The notes beneath the pieces are model-generated. The model worked only from the letters and a program-made list of their open reading frames with translations, had not been told where the DNA came from and did not search any database. DNA of 64,000 nt from Gymnopus androsaceus JB14 (taxonomy: Eukaryota; Basidiomycota; Agaricomycetes; Agaricales; Omphalotaceae): contig ML769726.1 of the NCBI GenBank assembly GCA_009733575.1, positions 3,760 through 67,759 on the forward strand, read 5' to 3'. Shown here piece by piece: positions 11,925 through 22,299 of the stretch (position 1 is the stretch's first letter; each line of letters begins with the position of its first letter). Both the position numbers and the translations under genes were made by a program.

Positions 11925-12925
11925 GAGACATGGAATCCAGGACTGGAATCCAGAGGTGCCAGAGGTCCTGGCACCCTGGATATCCTGTGGATTTACTTCA
12001 TATCAGATACTGGATTGTTACACTTTGGCCTATCTAACACAAGAACGTTTCCAGCGTAGTGGAGACACTATCCACAAGGCATTTCATTATGTGTTGAAAA
12101 TTACATCAAGCCCTTCTTTCTACAATGCTTATGTGCATCTTCCTGAAGATGAAGTTCCAGCTATCATTGCAAACAATCCTGTTCCATGCCTTTTGTGATG
12201 CACGTGCAGCTGGAGATGGATCACTAGAAGATGCATTTGTGCAGGAGGAGGATATGGGGAGATATCAAAGTCGGAAGGGCCAAATTTCACAAAATATTCT
12301 TACAAGATGTTGATTTGACATGCAGATATGCTATATGATGACTGGGGTTGAAGGAAGTACTGCAGATGGTTGCCTGTGGGAAGAAGCACAACAACGTAAT
12401 TGCGGGAATACCTCCAAATTGCTACTGGCTTGGAGATGCAGGCTTCCCATTATGTGATACCATGCATATTGCGGTGTTGAATATCATCTCAAGGAATGGT
12501 CAAAAGGTAATCAGAAGTACGTGTAATAACTTTTCATCTATTATTGTATTCAATTAAACCTTAGGCCTAAAAACCATGAAGAATTATTCAACCTCCAACA
12601 TGCCCAGCTCCGAAATATAAATGAATGTGTGTTTGGTGTAATTAAATGACGATTCCGCATAATGCAAACTGCACCTGAATACCCAATGTGGGTACAAACA
12701 AGAATTCCTGTACATGATCCAATGGATACCATATTCACCTTGGAAAGAGACTTGGAACATGCTGGTGCAACAGATGACATAGAACCAGTACAGCCAGAAT
12801 ATTTTTCATGTTTTCTCAGTCCACAAGAGAAGAAAAGGGCATTGGAGAAACATGATAGAATTGCACAAGAGTGTTGGGATCAGTACATTGCTTATCTTGC
12901 TGAGCATGGGGAGTCTGAAGAGTAG
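11925..12925 (+). pseudogene. Harbinger DDE nuclease/transposase, copy A
   Basis: This is the catalytic protein of Harbinger elements. Recognisable segments in order are YLTQERFQRSGDTIHKAFH (N-terminal helical region), DARAAGDGS (first catalytic Asp region), RYQSRKGQISQNIL, WLGDAGFPLCD (second Asp), and ELFNLQHAQLRN followed by ECVFGVIK (region of the catalytic Glu). After FGVIK the frame stops at TGA (12647-12649) where the family has Arg: the next codon is CGA and the protein continues RFRIMQTAPEYPM. Several frame changes lie between the blocks, some of which may be introns. It ends in an acidic tail at a TAG near 12925. Not functional. Confidence 0.8.
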
Positions 12926-13029
12926 CACAGATGAATGTGCATGTATTAAATACAGATAGATATATGTATGTTGTAAATGAAAGTGGTAAAATGGTAAAGC
13001 GGTAATGAGTGAATGAAGCATCAACTATT

Positions 13030-13755
13030 AGAATTGGAAAGAACAGGCACAAAATATTGTAGGAGGATAATGTAGAAGATAACTGAACAAAAAAAGGAAA
13101 CCTCAGCAGCAGCCTCAAGTTCAGCTTGGAGGAAGCATGTACAATGGGCAACACTACTAATAGCAATATATGTATCAGCAACACTGGTTTCACGATGGAC
13201 CAACTTGAATGCACTGATCATTTCCTCATCTGACAGCTTATAATCAGCCTCAATATGTTCAATTGCATGCTTTTTGCAAGCAGGAGAGAGGATAGAATGA
13301 TCAGCAGCATCTCCAAGTGCACTGCGTGCAAGATCACGCATTGCATTAGCCATCTCAAAGCCTGCATCACTCTGAGTAGGCTTGCAACCATGAGTACATT
13401 TCATGGGATGCTCAGAAGAGTCCGTAGTAGCTGCAAGATGCTTCCTAGAGATGGTGGAGAAGGAGTTTCCACTACTGCTCCAAGCCAAAGAAGGACAAGC
13501 TGGAGTCTGTACAGAAGCAGTATCCTACAAAAGACTTGAGCATCAATACAAAAAGATCAAGTTGGATTTTTACCCTATCAGCATTGTTACCTTCATCTGA
13601 GTCATTATCATCACCAGCAGTAGTGATCTGACTACCATCATCATCTGGAGATTGCTGAGACTGAGAACCAGGAAAAGGCAGTTGCACCAGTAGCAACTTG
13701 GTTCTCTAGGAGTGCTGCCATCCTGTCATAGAGTGGGAAGCTCTTTTTGCGCCAC
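13030..13755 (-). pseudogene. Harbinger Myb/SANT-like DNA-binding protein, copy A, 5'-truncated
   Basis: This is the second Harbinger protein, which in characterised members binds DNA and helps bring the nuclease to the element ends. On the minus strand the frame starts abruptly at about 13755 with KKWRKKSFPLYDRM, the end of the Myb/SANT-like domain. An acidic Gln/Ser/Asp-rich linker follows, then an intron of about 50 bp (around 13540-13590), then a helical C-terminal region with KLSDEEMISAFKLV and a SVADTYIAI motif, typical of the C-terminus of these proteins. The N-terminal half of the domain was removed by the Ty3 junction. The gene is convergent with the transposase. Confidence 0.7.
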
Positions 13756-14517
13756 TTTTTAAAGCTGGGTTTTGTCTACTTGAGGAGAACGGTCTTTATC
13801 TGAAACCGGAGAAGTGTACATTTGAGTCACCTCATGTCGACTATCTTGGCATTATTGTTGGAAACGGACAAGTAAAAATGGACCCAAAGAAGTTGAAGCA
13901 GTCAAAGACTGGCCAGTCCCAAAGAAGAAACGCGACATACAATTCTTTTTAGGATTCTATAACTTCTTTAGACGCTTCATTCGAGGGTTCAGTCATGTTG
14001 CCAGACCACTTAGCCAACTCACTGGAAATGCGGAATGGTCATGGGGTTCTGAAGACAAGAATCACTGAAGACATCACACTAGTGATTCCCTTAGACAATG
14101 GGAAATTCCGAGTAGAAGCCGATTTGTCTGACTTTGCCAATGGTGCTGTACTATCCCAACAGGTTGATGGAAAATGGAGACCGGTAGCCTTTAGATCTTG
14201 CTCTCTCAATGACGTTGAGCAAAACTACGAAATTTATGATAAAGAAATGATGGCTATTATGGATTCACTATCGGAATGGCGCCAGTACCTTATGGGCGCT
14301 TGAGAACTATTTGAAATATGGACCGATCACCAGAACCTCCAGTACTTCCGTAAACCCCAGAAACTCAATCGACAACAAGCACATTGGGTTACGGAACTAT
14401 CTGAGTATGAATTCATTCTTTATCACAAACCAGGGACCTCTATGGGAAAAGTGGATGCTTTGTCAAGGATGACAAACCTCGAGACGGGGGTGAATGACAA
14501 CAAAGACATTATTGTTC
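13756..14517 (+). pseudogene. Ty3/gypsy fragment, end of RT plus RNase H, copy A
   Basis: The sequence begins inside reverse transcriptase (GLYLKPEKCTFESPHVDYLG, thumb region) and proceeds through the connection into RNase H. The latter shows acidic residues in EADLSD, YEIYDKEMMAI and IWTDHQNLQYF, then LSEYEF and DALSR. A frameshift lies after VKMDPKKL and a TGA replaces a residue after YLMGA (14301-14303). Both ends are cut: the left joins the Harbinger Myb gene and the right joins the 735 bp segment at 14518. Confidence 0.85.
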
Positions 14518-15252
14518 ATTTCAGATTTATTTATTTTCAATTCTTCAGATCGAACAACTGTCATTAGTTTTGCAACTGTAATATCCGAGACAGTCTATAT
14601 AGATGTACCGCAGAAGACACCCCAATGTAACATTTATCTGATCTTGATGTATGTTCTTGGCTTGAAAAGGTCCAAACATGTTATCATCGCATACTTTTGT
14701 ATTTCAACTCGTGTCAATCATGGATAAGATCGACCCCCGCATTTGTAGAAAGAGCAGACCCTGGATTACAATTTACAACTTCAGCATTAGACTCCGGAGT
14801 GTGCACTGAGTCAGTAATCCCTCGCAGTGAGAGTAAGTAGATCTGATAGCGGTCTTTTCATTTCGGCCATTGCCAACCATTTACGATCTGAATGGAAGTT
14901 TCCGGATTGGGATATCACCGATTTATCTCTTTGGGCCGTCCTAGTAATGAAAAATCCCGTTATCTGCGGCCAATCGCGCCAAAACAATAAAACATACGAA
15001 CAGTTGATTCCAGAGCACGCCATGCAGGTACGACCTATGATCTATATTCTATGAATGGCCGAGTGGTGGGTCTGGCCGAGCAAGTTACACCCTATAGTAA
15101 GGCTCATTCGAAACAAAGTGTAAGAATAAATAATAAGTATCAGTATAAGAATTATTTTTCAAGCGACTGATGTGTATGAAATGATATGTGGGCAATCTAA
15201 TTTCTTGTACCTCGTGCCATTATTGACAATGCACAATGCGGAATAAGAACTG
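14518..15252 (+). repeat. 735 bp segment, apparently identical to 40026-40760
   Basis: By eye the two segments match base for base and have the same length and orientation. Flanks differ completely on both sides and there are no terminal repeats, so it does not look like a transposon. It holds short open stretches, including one with LRSEWKFPDWDITDLSLWAV ending near a possible splice donor (gtacga). It is probably a piece of a multi-exon gene of unknown function. About 15 further bases (15253-15267) match neither neighbour. It separates the two copies of the 4.7 kb duplication. Confidence 0.85.
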
Positions 15253-15267
15253 ATCTCTCTCTTTTTT

Positions 15268-16490
15268 TCCCTTTGTTTTCAGATTTTTTACTCACCCCAT
15301 TTGGCAGTGTTGAACCCCAAAGAGAAGACCAACAAGAAACACTGGGATGAAGCCTTGCAGGATGAGGTTCGTGAAGTAGCAGAAGATATTGTAAGTTTTC
15401 TTCAATTCATCTTATAGTGGTGCTGCAGTATTGAGCAATTGTCATAGTTTAAGGAGCGATGGTATGAAATGTATAGTACAGGAGCAACCACATCAGCAAA
15501 AATGGGTTAAACCTATGATGACCTAGGGAACCTAGGCTACCCTGGTCACCCTGGTCACCCTGGTCCCCTTGGGTCTTCCAGGCTACCCCAGGCTACCCCG
15601 GTCACCCTGATCACCCTGGTCCCCTTGGGTCTTCCAGGCTACCCCAGGCTACCCCAGGCTACCTTAGGCTACCTCAGGTTTCCTCAGGCTCCTCAGGTTT
15701 GCTCAGGTTTACTCAGGTGTACTCAGGTTGCCTCAAATTCCCAAGGTTTATCCCTAAATCCTAGGAAACCTGGGTGACCTCAAAGAAACAGAGGCAGTCT
15801 AGGCAACCTAGGTGGCCTAGGAGACCTAGGTATCCTTAGGTTCCCTTAAGTCTCTTTAGGTCATTTGGTGGGTCAACCTAAAGTCAGCCCAGGGCCCAGA
15901 TCATTTTTCCTGATGCAGCTGCGAGCCACAGCATAGTAACAAGAAGCGCAAACGTGACAACTTGCTTCGCCAGCTCTCTGAAGTTGAAGACGATGAAGAT
16001 TCTCCGGTACAATTGCAGGGTGATCCCGACAAACCCTGGTTGAAGGAATTCAACAGGTACCTTAGCAAAACGGAGACAATGCCTGAAAACATGAGCCTTG
16101 TCTCATGGTGAGGGGTGAGTGCTCGTTTTCTGTTTTGTTTTCATGCATGATGCTTACTACGTATTCATTTAGGTTAACGCTGGGCGGTACCCGGTATGGG
16201 CCTCACTCGCATGGGACTACCTTGCCATCATGGCTTCATCAGTTTCCAGCGAGCAAGCCTTTTCATCTGCAGGAATCACTATTACTAAGTGTCGCAATTG
16301 CCTGAAGGGGGATATTGTGGAAGCCCTCCAGTTCTTGAAATGCTGGTATCACCAGGACCTGCTCTTTCGTGAGCCTCCACCAACATCAAATTTGGAGCTC
16401 TCAATGTTGGTATTGGAGGCAGATGGTATGTCTGACGCTCTGGAAGACAAGGGTAAAGTTGTCCCTGAAGAATCTTCGGTCTTGGGATGA
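15268..16490 (+). pseudogene. hAT transposase 3' fragment (copy B)
   Basis: Same content as 9803-11024: the exon with LNPKEKTNKKHW, the exon interrupted by a CATCAGC element, the TGA in place of Trp (near 16109) and the C-terminal SSVSSEQAFS block. It has no promoter or 5' exons, so it cannot make a transposase. The hAT right end follows at about 16490-16746 with the GGCC-rich subterminal words. Confidence 0.85.
15491..15915. mobile_element. CATCAGC-type TIR element in hAT exon (copy B)
   Basis: Duplicate of 10027-10449 with the same ca target duplication. It was copied as part of the 4.7 kb block and does not represent an independent insertion. Confidence 0.75.
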
Positions 16491-16748
16491 GCTTATTGTT
16501 GATGATGATGACTGCGAAGACCCTGAGATCTTTGAGGTAGTATTATAGTATAATAGTTGTTCAATACAATTTTCGCGAGACTTTCGAAAATATATTTAAA
16601 CTAAAAAGCCCCAGCTTAGGCCAAGGCCAGGCTGGGCCAAGCCGGAGCCATCCTAGTAGGGCCCGGCTTCAATTTTTTCAGGCCAAAGCCAAGGGCCTGT
16701 GGGCCAAAGCTGGGGCTCACAGGCCAAAGCTGGGCCGGCATCACTACA

Positions 16749-16945
16749 GGCTGAGTAGTTCATGGAATCCATGGACTAGTAAATGTACTAGTTCATGGAT
16801 TCCATGGAGTAGTATATTCATTAGTTCATGGAATCCATGGATTAGTAAATGCACTAGTTTGTGGATTCCATAGACTAGCATATTTATTAGTTCATGGAAT
16901 CCATGGACTAGTACATTTACTAGTTCATGGATTCCATAGACTACT
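16749..16945. repeat. Minisatellite end, copy B
   Basis: Copy of the tagttcatggaatccatgga array found at 11288-11480. Confidence 0.8.
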
Positions 16946-17384
16946 ATACTATTTCTCTTTAAAAGTCATGTACAGGCTGCAAACCCATCCTATGAATGTT
17001 TTCATCATATTTCATGATTTTTCCACTAATTATGGCACCTCATGCCCGAAATTTGTCATGTGACACATGTGACACTGTCACACTACTTCTACAGTATACT
17101 TTATCCCTAGGTCTCCTTCTGGGATCCATCCTCATAGTAATCAAAAGCTTAATTTATAGTTTGTGTGACAGTGTCACATGAGTGCTGATGGGATCAGCAG
17201 AGGTAGGTTGCTCGGTGTAGATGAGAAAGTCATCACTGTAATGATCAATCACTATTTCAAAAATTTCAATTCATACTGCACGACAGTTCCACATGCTTGT
17301 TGATGGGATCAGTAGAGATAGGTTGTCAGATGACTAGATGAGACCATCATCACTATCACTATCAATACCTATTTGGTTGCCAAT

Positions 17385-18386
17385 ACTAAGGAGACATGGA
17401 ATCCAGGACTGGAATCCAGAGGTGCCAGAGGTCCTGGCACCCTGGATATCCTGTGGATTTACTTCATATCAGATACTGGATTGTTACACTTTGGCCTATC
17501 TAACACAAGAACGTTTCCAGCAGTAGTGGAGACACTATCCACAAGGCATTTCATTATGTGTTGAAAATTACATCAAGCCCTTCTTTCTACAATGCTTATG
17601 TGCATCTTCCTGAAGATGAAGTTCCAGCTATCATTGCACATCTGTTCCATGCTTTTGTGATGCACGTGCAGCTGGAGATGGATCACTAGAAGATGCATTT
17701 GTGCAGGAGGAGGATATGGGGAGATATCAAAGTCGGAAGGGCCAAATTTCACAAAATATTCTTACAAGATGTTGATTTGACATGCAGATATGCTATATGA
17801 TGACTGGGGTTGAAGGAAGTACTGCAGATGGTTGCCTGTGGGAAGAAGCACAACAACGTAATCGGGGAATACCTCCAAATTGCTACTGGCTTGGAGATGC
17901 AGGCTTCCCATTATGTGATACCATGCATATTGCGGTGTTGAATATCATCTCAAGGAATGGTCAAAAGGTAATCAGAAGTACGTGTAATAACTTTTCATCT
18001 ATTATTGTATTCAATTAAACCTTAGGCCTAAAAACCATGAAGAATTATTCAACCTCCAACATGCCCAGCTCCGAAATATAATTGAATGTGTGTTTGGTGT
18101 AATTAAATGACGATTCCGCATAATGCAAACTGCACCTGAATACCCAATGTGGGTACAAACAAGAATTCCTGTACATGATCCAATGGATACCATATTCACC
18201 TTGGAAAGAGACTTGGAACATGCTGGTGCAACAGATGACATAGAACCAGTACAGCCAGAATATTTTTCATGTTTTCTCAGTCCACAAGAGAAGAAAAGGG
18301 CATTGGAGAAACATGATAGAATTGCACAAGAGTGTTGGGATCAGTACATTGCTTATCTTGCTGAGCATGGGGAGTCTGAAGAGTAG
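17385..18386 (+). pseudogene. Harbinger DDE nuclease/transposase, copy B
   Basis: Duplicate of the gene at 11925-12925 with small differences: LRNIIECVFGVIK is intact here where copy A lost one residue of the pair, and the central region (MMTGVEGSTADGCLWEEA, then WLGDAGFPLCD) is in a single frame. The same TGA follows FGVIK (18108-18110), so this lesion predates the duplication. The stretch before the coding part (16930-17340) matches the 5' region of copies A and C. Confidence 0.8.
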
Positions 18387-18490
18387 CACAGATGAATGTG
18401 CATGTATTAAATACAGATAGATATATGTATGTTGTAAATGAAAGTGGTAAAATGGTAAAGCGGTAATGAGTGAATGAAGCATCAACTATT

Positions 18491-19219
18491 AGAATTGGAA
18501 AGAACAGGCACAAAATATTGTAGGAGGATAATGTAGAAGATAACTGAACAAAAAAAGGAAACCTCAGCAGCAGCCTCAAGTTCAGCTTGGAGGAAGCATG
18601 TACAATGGGCAACACTACTAATAGCAAGATATGTATCAGCAACACTGGTTTCACGATGGACCAACTTGAATGCACTGATCATTTCCTCATCTGACAGCTT
18701 ATAATCAGCCTCAATATGTTCAATTGCATGCTTTTTGCAAGCAGGAGAGAGGATAGAATGATCAGCAGCATCTCCAAGTGCACTGCGTGCAAGATCACGC
18801 ATTGCATTAGCCATCTCAAAGCCTGCATCACTCTGAGTAGGCTTGCAACCATGAGTACATTTCATGGGATGCTCAGAAGAGTCCGTAGTAGCTGCAAGAT
18901 GCTTCCTAGAGATGGTGGAGAAGGAGTTTCCACTACTGCTCCAAGCCAAAGAAGGACAAGCTGGAGTCTGTACAGAAGCAGTATCCTACAAAAGACTTGA
19001 GCATCAATACAAAAAGATCAAGTTGGATTTTTACCCTATCAGCATTGTTACCTTCATCTGAGTCATTATCATCACCAGCAGTAGTGATCTGACTACCATC
19101 ATCATCTGGAGATTGCTGAGACTGAGAACCAGGAAAAAAGGCAGTTGCACCAGTAGCAACTTGGTTCTCTAGGAGTGCTGCCATCCTGTCATAGAGTGGG
19201 AAGCTCTTTTTGCGCCACT
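18491..19219 (-). pseudogene. Harbinger Myb/SANT-like protein, copy B, 5'-truncated
   Basis: Copy of the minus-strand gene at 13030-13755. Here a slightly longer open run covers MAALLENQVATGATAF and the acidic linker. It is cut by Ty3 sequence at the same point as copy A. Confidence 0.7.
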
Positions 19220-19980
19220 TTTTAAAGCTGGGTTTTGTCTACTTGAGGAGAACGGTCTTTATCTGAAACCGGAGAAGTGTACATTCGAGTCACCTCATGT
19301 CGACTATCTTGGCATTATTGTTGGAAACGGACAAGTAAAAATGGACCCAAAGAAGTTGAAGCAGTCAAAGACTGGCCAGTCCCAAAGAAGAAACGCGACA
19401 TACAATTCTTTTTAGGATTCTATAACTTCTTTAGACGCTTCATTCGAGGGTTCAGTCATGTTGCCAGACCACTTAGCCAACTCACTGGAAATGCGGAATG
19501 GTCATGGGGTTCTGAAGACAAGAATCACTGAAGACATCACACTAGTGATTCCCTTAGACAATGGGAAATTCCGAGTAGAAGCCGATTTGTCTGACTTTGC
19601 CAATGGTGCTGTACTATCCCAACAGGTTGATGGAAAATGGAGACCGGTAGCCTTTAGATCTTGCTCTCTCAATGACGTTGAGCAAAACTACGAAATTTAT
19701 GATAAAGAAATGATGGCTATTATGGATTCACTATCGGAATGGCGCCAGTACCTTATGGGCGCTTGAGAACTATTTGAAATATGGACCGATCACCAGAACC
19801 TCCAGTACTTCCGTAAACCCCAGAAACTCAATCGACAACAAGCACGTTGGGTTACGGAACTATCTGAGTATGAATTCATTCTTTATCACAAACCAGGGAC
19901 CTCTATGGGAAAAGTGGATGCTTTGTCAAGGATGACAAACCTCGAGACGGGGGTGAATGACAACAAAGACATTATTGTTC
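19220..19980 (+). pseudogene. Ty3 RT thumb/connection and RNase H (copy B)
   Basis: The same segment as 13756-14517: GLYLKPEKCTF, then after a frameshift DWPVPKKKRDIQFFLGFYNF, then RNase H with EADLSD, YDKEMMAI, WTDHQNLQYF. A TGA follows YLMGA (19764-19766). The reading then continues in the same frame to DALSRMTNLETG, so the stop is a point lesion. Confidence 0.85.
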
Positions 19981-20850
19981 TAAAACCTGAGTTTTTCATC
20001 AATACAATCCGTGAAACTGAAAGTCCAGAAGATGCCATAATTGACAAAATCAAAAAAATATATCAAGAATATGGACAAAGCAGTGGTTGAAGCTCTAAAT
20101 GGAAAAGACAAATACTGGGTTAATGAACATAGTGGAATTGTTATGTGGAAAAATTGTATCTATGTCCCAAAGAATCGAGAATTACGAGGAGAAATCATAC
20201 AAAAACACCACGACTCAATCCTTGGAGGACATCCGGGTCAATACAAAACGTGGGAGTTAGTTACTCGTGGCTACTGGTGGCCGGGAATGGGAAATGACAT
20301 CCGAATGTACATAAAAGGATGTGAGAAATGCCAAGCCACAAAAATCCATCAAAACAAACCTGTCGGACACCTTAATCCCCATAATGTACCATCCGGACCT
20401 TGGGAATTTGTAGGAGTAGATCTGATTGGAAAGTTACCGGAAACAGGAGGATTTGACGCCATTGCTTTATTCGCCGATCACTATACAAAGCAAATTAGAC
20501 TTATTCCCACTCATATGTCACTAACGTCAGAAGGCATGGCACGCATGTATAGAGAAAAGATCTTTCCTATTCATGGACTCTTCCGAAAGATTGTACACGA
20601 TCAAGGTCCACAATTCCATTCAGGTTTTATGAAGGAACTTTACAAACAACTTGGAATCGAAGCAAACTTCACAATGGCATATCATCCACAGACTAACGGA
20701 CAAACCAAATGAACAAACCAAGAAACCAAACATTATCTTCATTTGTTTGTCAATTACCACCAGTCAGACTGGCACGAATGGTTACCCACAGCCTAATTTG
20801 CATATAACGATTGAGTACACTCCGCTACAAAAGTTACCCCATTCTTCGCC
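19981..20850 (+). pseudogene. Ty3 integrase, catalytic Glu lost
   Basis: This enzyme inserts retrotransposon cDNA. It shows the N-terminal zinc-binding HHCC region (KHHDSILGGHPG, then GCEKCQ), and a catalytic core with Asp in FVGVDLIGKLP and Asp in VHDQGPQFHSGF. The third acidic residue should follow YHPQTNGQT, but the codon is AAA (Lys) instead of Glu, and the next codon is TGA (20710-20712) where the family has Arg. Both can be explained by G-to-A and C-to-T changes. Remnants of the following segment (TNQE, then HQSDWHEWLP) are still visible in the next 130 bp. A frameshift at an A-run near 20055 separates it from the RNase H frame. Confidence 0.85.
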
Positions 20851-20853
20851 AAT

Positions 20854-21591
20854 ATGGGTTGTCACCCCTATAAAGGCACTGCACCAAAGGAGAAATCCAC
20901 AAATCCCTCAGCCCAAGAGTTTGCCAATAATATGAAGAAAGTACGAGACAAAGTAGGATCAGTGCTAAAGAAAGCAGCTGAAGATATGACTCGCTACTAT
21001 GACAAAAGACATAGCAAGTCAAGAGAATACAAAGTAGGAGACAAGGTGTGGCTCAAAGGGATAAATATTCCAAAAAGTTGCCCAATGAAGAAATTGGATG
21101 ACAAACGCTTTGGACCCTTCGAAGTACTAGAGAAAGTTGGATGCAGCTCATACAAACTTAAAATCCCAAAAACATGGAGAAGTGTTCATAACATTTTCAA
21201 TGAAGTCCTCCTTACACCATACCATTTCCCACAATTTCCAAACCAACCTCGAAATACAAATCCACCACCCATAGAGATCAAAGGAGAAGAACCAGAGTAT
21301 GAAGTCAAGGAAATAGTTGATTCAAAGCAGAATAAGAGAAGTAAGAAGGTGTCGTACAAAGTCAAATGGAAAGGATATGGACCACACAAGATGACATGGG
21401 AACCAGTGTCGAATCTTGATCAAGCAAAGGAAGCTATCAAGGAATTCCATAACAAATACCCCACTAAACCACGTTCAAAGGAAATTCAAAAACTCGAAAT
21501 ACCCATGTCATTATTCCCCAAACACCTATTCCGTCCTATACCTGAATCATTAACAACACCAGTTCCTAAACCACGCTCAAAGGAAATTTGA
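20854..21591 (+). pseudogene. Ty3 integrase C-terminal region with chromodomain
   Basis: An open frame of 245 codons. It holds the GPY/F-type module (KRFGPFEVLEKVG, then YKLKIPKTWRSVHNIFN) and a chromodomain (EYEVKEIVDSK, VSYKVKWKGYG, TWEPVSNL, IKEFHNKYP) with the aromatic residues expected for binding methylated histone tails. In chromoviruses this domain directs insertion into heterochromatin. The frame itself is open here, though it is no longer linked to an intact polyprotein. A 102 bp in-frame tandem duplication begins at 21469 and 21571; the second copy has a TGA (frame end at 21591). Confidence 0.85.
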
Positions 21592-21669
21592 AAACTCGAA
21601 ATACCCATGTCATTATTTCCCAAACACCTATTCCGTCCTATTCCCAAATCATTAACGACACCAGTTCCA
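21469..21669 (+). repeat. 102 bp in-frame tandem duplication in the Ty3 3' end
   Basis: ccacgttcaaaggaaatt at 21469 and ccacgctcaaaggaaatt at 21571 start two units of 34 codons each, with few differences. Confidence 0.85.
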
Positions 21670-21741
21670 ACTTCTATGCCTACGGAATCAATGACAGCAA
21701 AACTTGCGCGATGTGGAAATCGCCTCCTAAAGAGGGGGTAA

Positions 21742-22100
21742 TGTTATGAACATTCTTATCTTATCACACACATGGTATTATCCTTTATCATTTTCCCTCA
21801 ATCAGAGTATGATCGTTTCCGATCATAACACATGCTAGCATGTCCATACTTGTATGATCGACCCATCATTATATACTAATGTATGAACCCTAAGCCATGT
21901 ACCCTATACCCTAGCCATGCGGTAAGTTCATACATTAGTATATATAGTAGTCGTAGCTGTAGTTTAGTCCTTAGCTTCAATCTTATCAATACCTCCTAGT
22001 TCTCAATATCTTCTTCTCTTTTCCTCATCATTCTTGTCTTTGCCTAAGTCGGAAGTTGTGATGCCTGGTACCTCGTGTTGTGGGGAACTAGTCATTGACA
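21742..22100 (+). repeat. Ty3 3' LTR (start clear, end uncertain)
   Basis: TGTTATGAACATTC directly follows the polypurine tract, as an LTR should. A TATA-like tatatatag lies near 21938. The far end is not identifiable. From 22101 a 30 bp word (gccattggatttccggg...) is repeated about 125 bp later, which may be LTR or flank. Confidence 0.55.
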
Positions 22101-22299
22101 GCCATTGGATTTCCGGGCCGTTGGTCTGATACAATGTGTGCGTTTTTCTTGTATTAGTAAGATACCTGTATGATTGTATGTGTATCTTACTAATTTGAGC
22201 GCTTCTGACAAACCGGCAGGCTGTTGCCATCGGATTTCCGGTCCATTAGCCGTTGGTCTGATCAGACATTTGCGGACTTGTAAATATTATCTAAATAAG

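Larger units (their letters stand above)
11463..13755 (+). mobile_element. PIF/Harbinger transposon, copy A, truncated
   Basis: It comprises a 5' non-coding part (11463-11900) shared with copy C in inverted form, the nuclease-type transposase gene on plus, and the Myb/SANT-like partner gene tail-to-tail on minus. Such a two-gene layout is typical of PIF/Harbinger. The right part is lost: the Myb gene is cut at about 13755 where Ty3 reverse transcriptase sequence begins. The same junction occurs in copy B. Confidence 0.8.
9803..14517 (+). repeat. 4.7 kb tandem duplication, copy A
   Basis: It is collinear with 15268-19980, with only scattered substitutions and small indels (for example cattgtggg against catttggtggg). 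It contains the hAT 3' third with its inserted CATCAGC element, the minisatellite end, Harbinger copy A and the Ty3 fragment. All internal junctions are shared, so the duplication is younger than all of these insertions. Confidence 0.95.
15268..19980 (+). repeat. 4.7 kb tandem duplication, copy B
   Basis: The left boundary lies in an intron of the hAT gene (at tccctttgttttcag). The right boundary is where copy A ends in Ty3 RNase H; here the Ty3 element simply continues. Offset from copy A is about 5465 bp. Confidence 0.95.
19220..22100 (+). mobile_element. 5'-truncated chromodomain Ty3/gypsy retrotransposon (chromovirus type)
   Basis: Order: end of RT, RNase H, integrase, chromodomain, polypurine tract (agaggggg at 21731-21738) and the start of a 3' LTR (TGTTATGAAC at 21742). 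The gag, protease and most RT sequences are missing because the element is fused to the Harbinger gene at 19219. The order RT-RH-INT-chromodomain is that of fungal chromoviruses. The LTR end is not defined because no second LTR copy is present. Confidence 0.85.
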
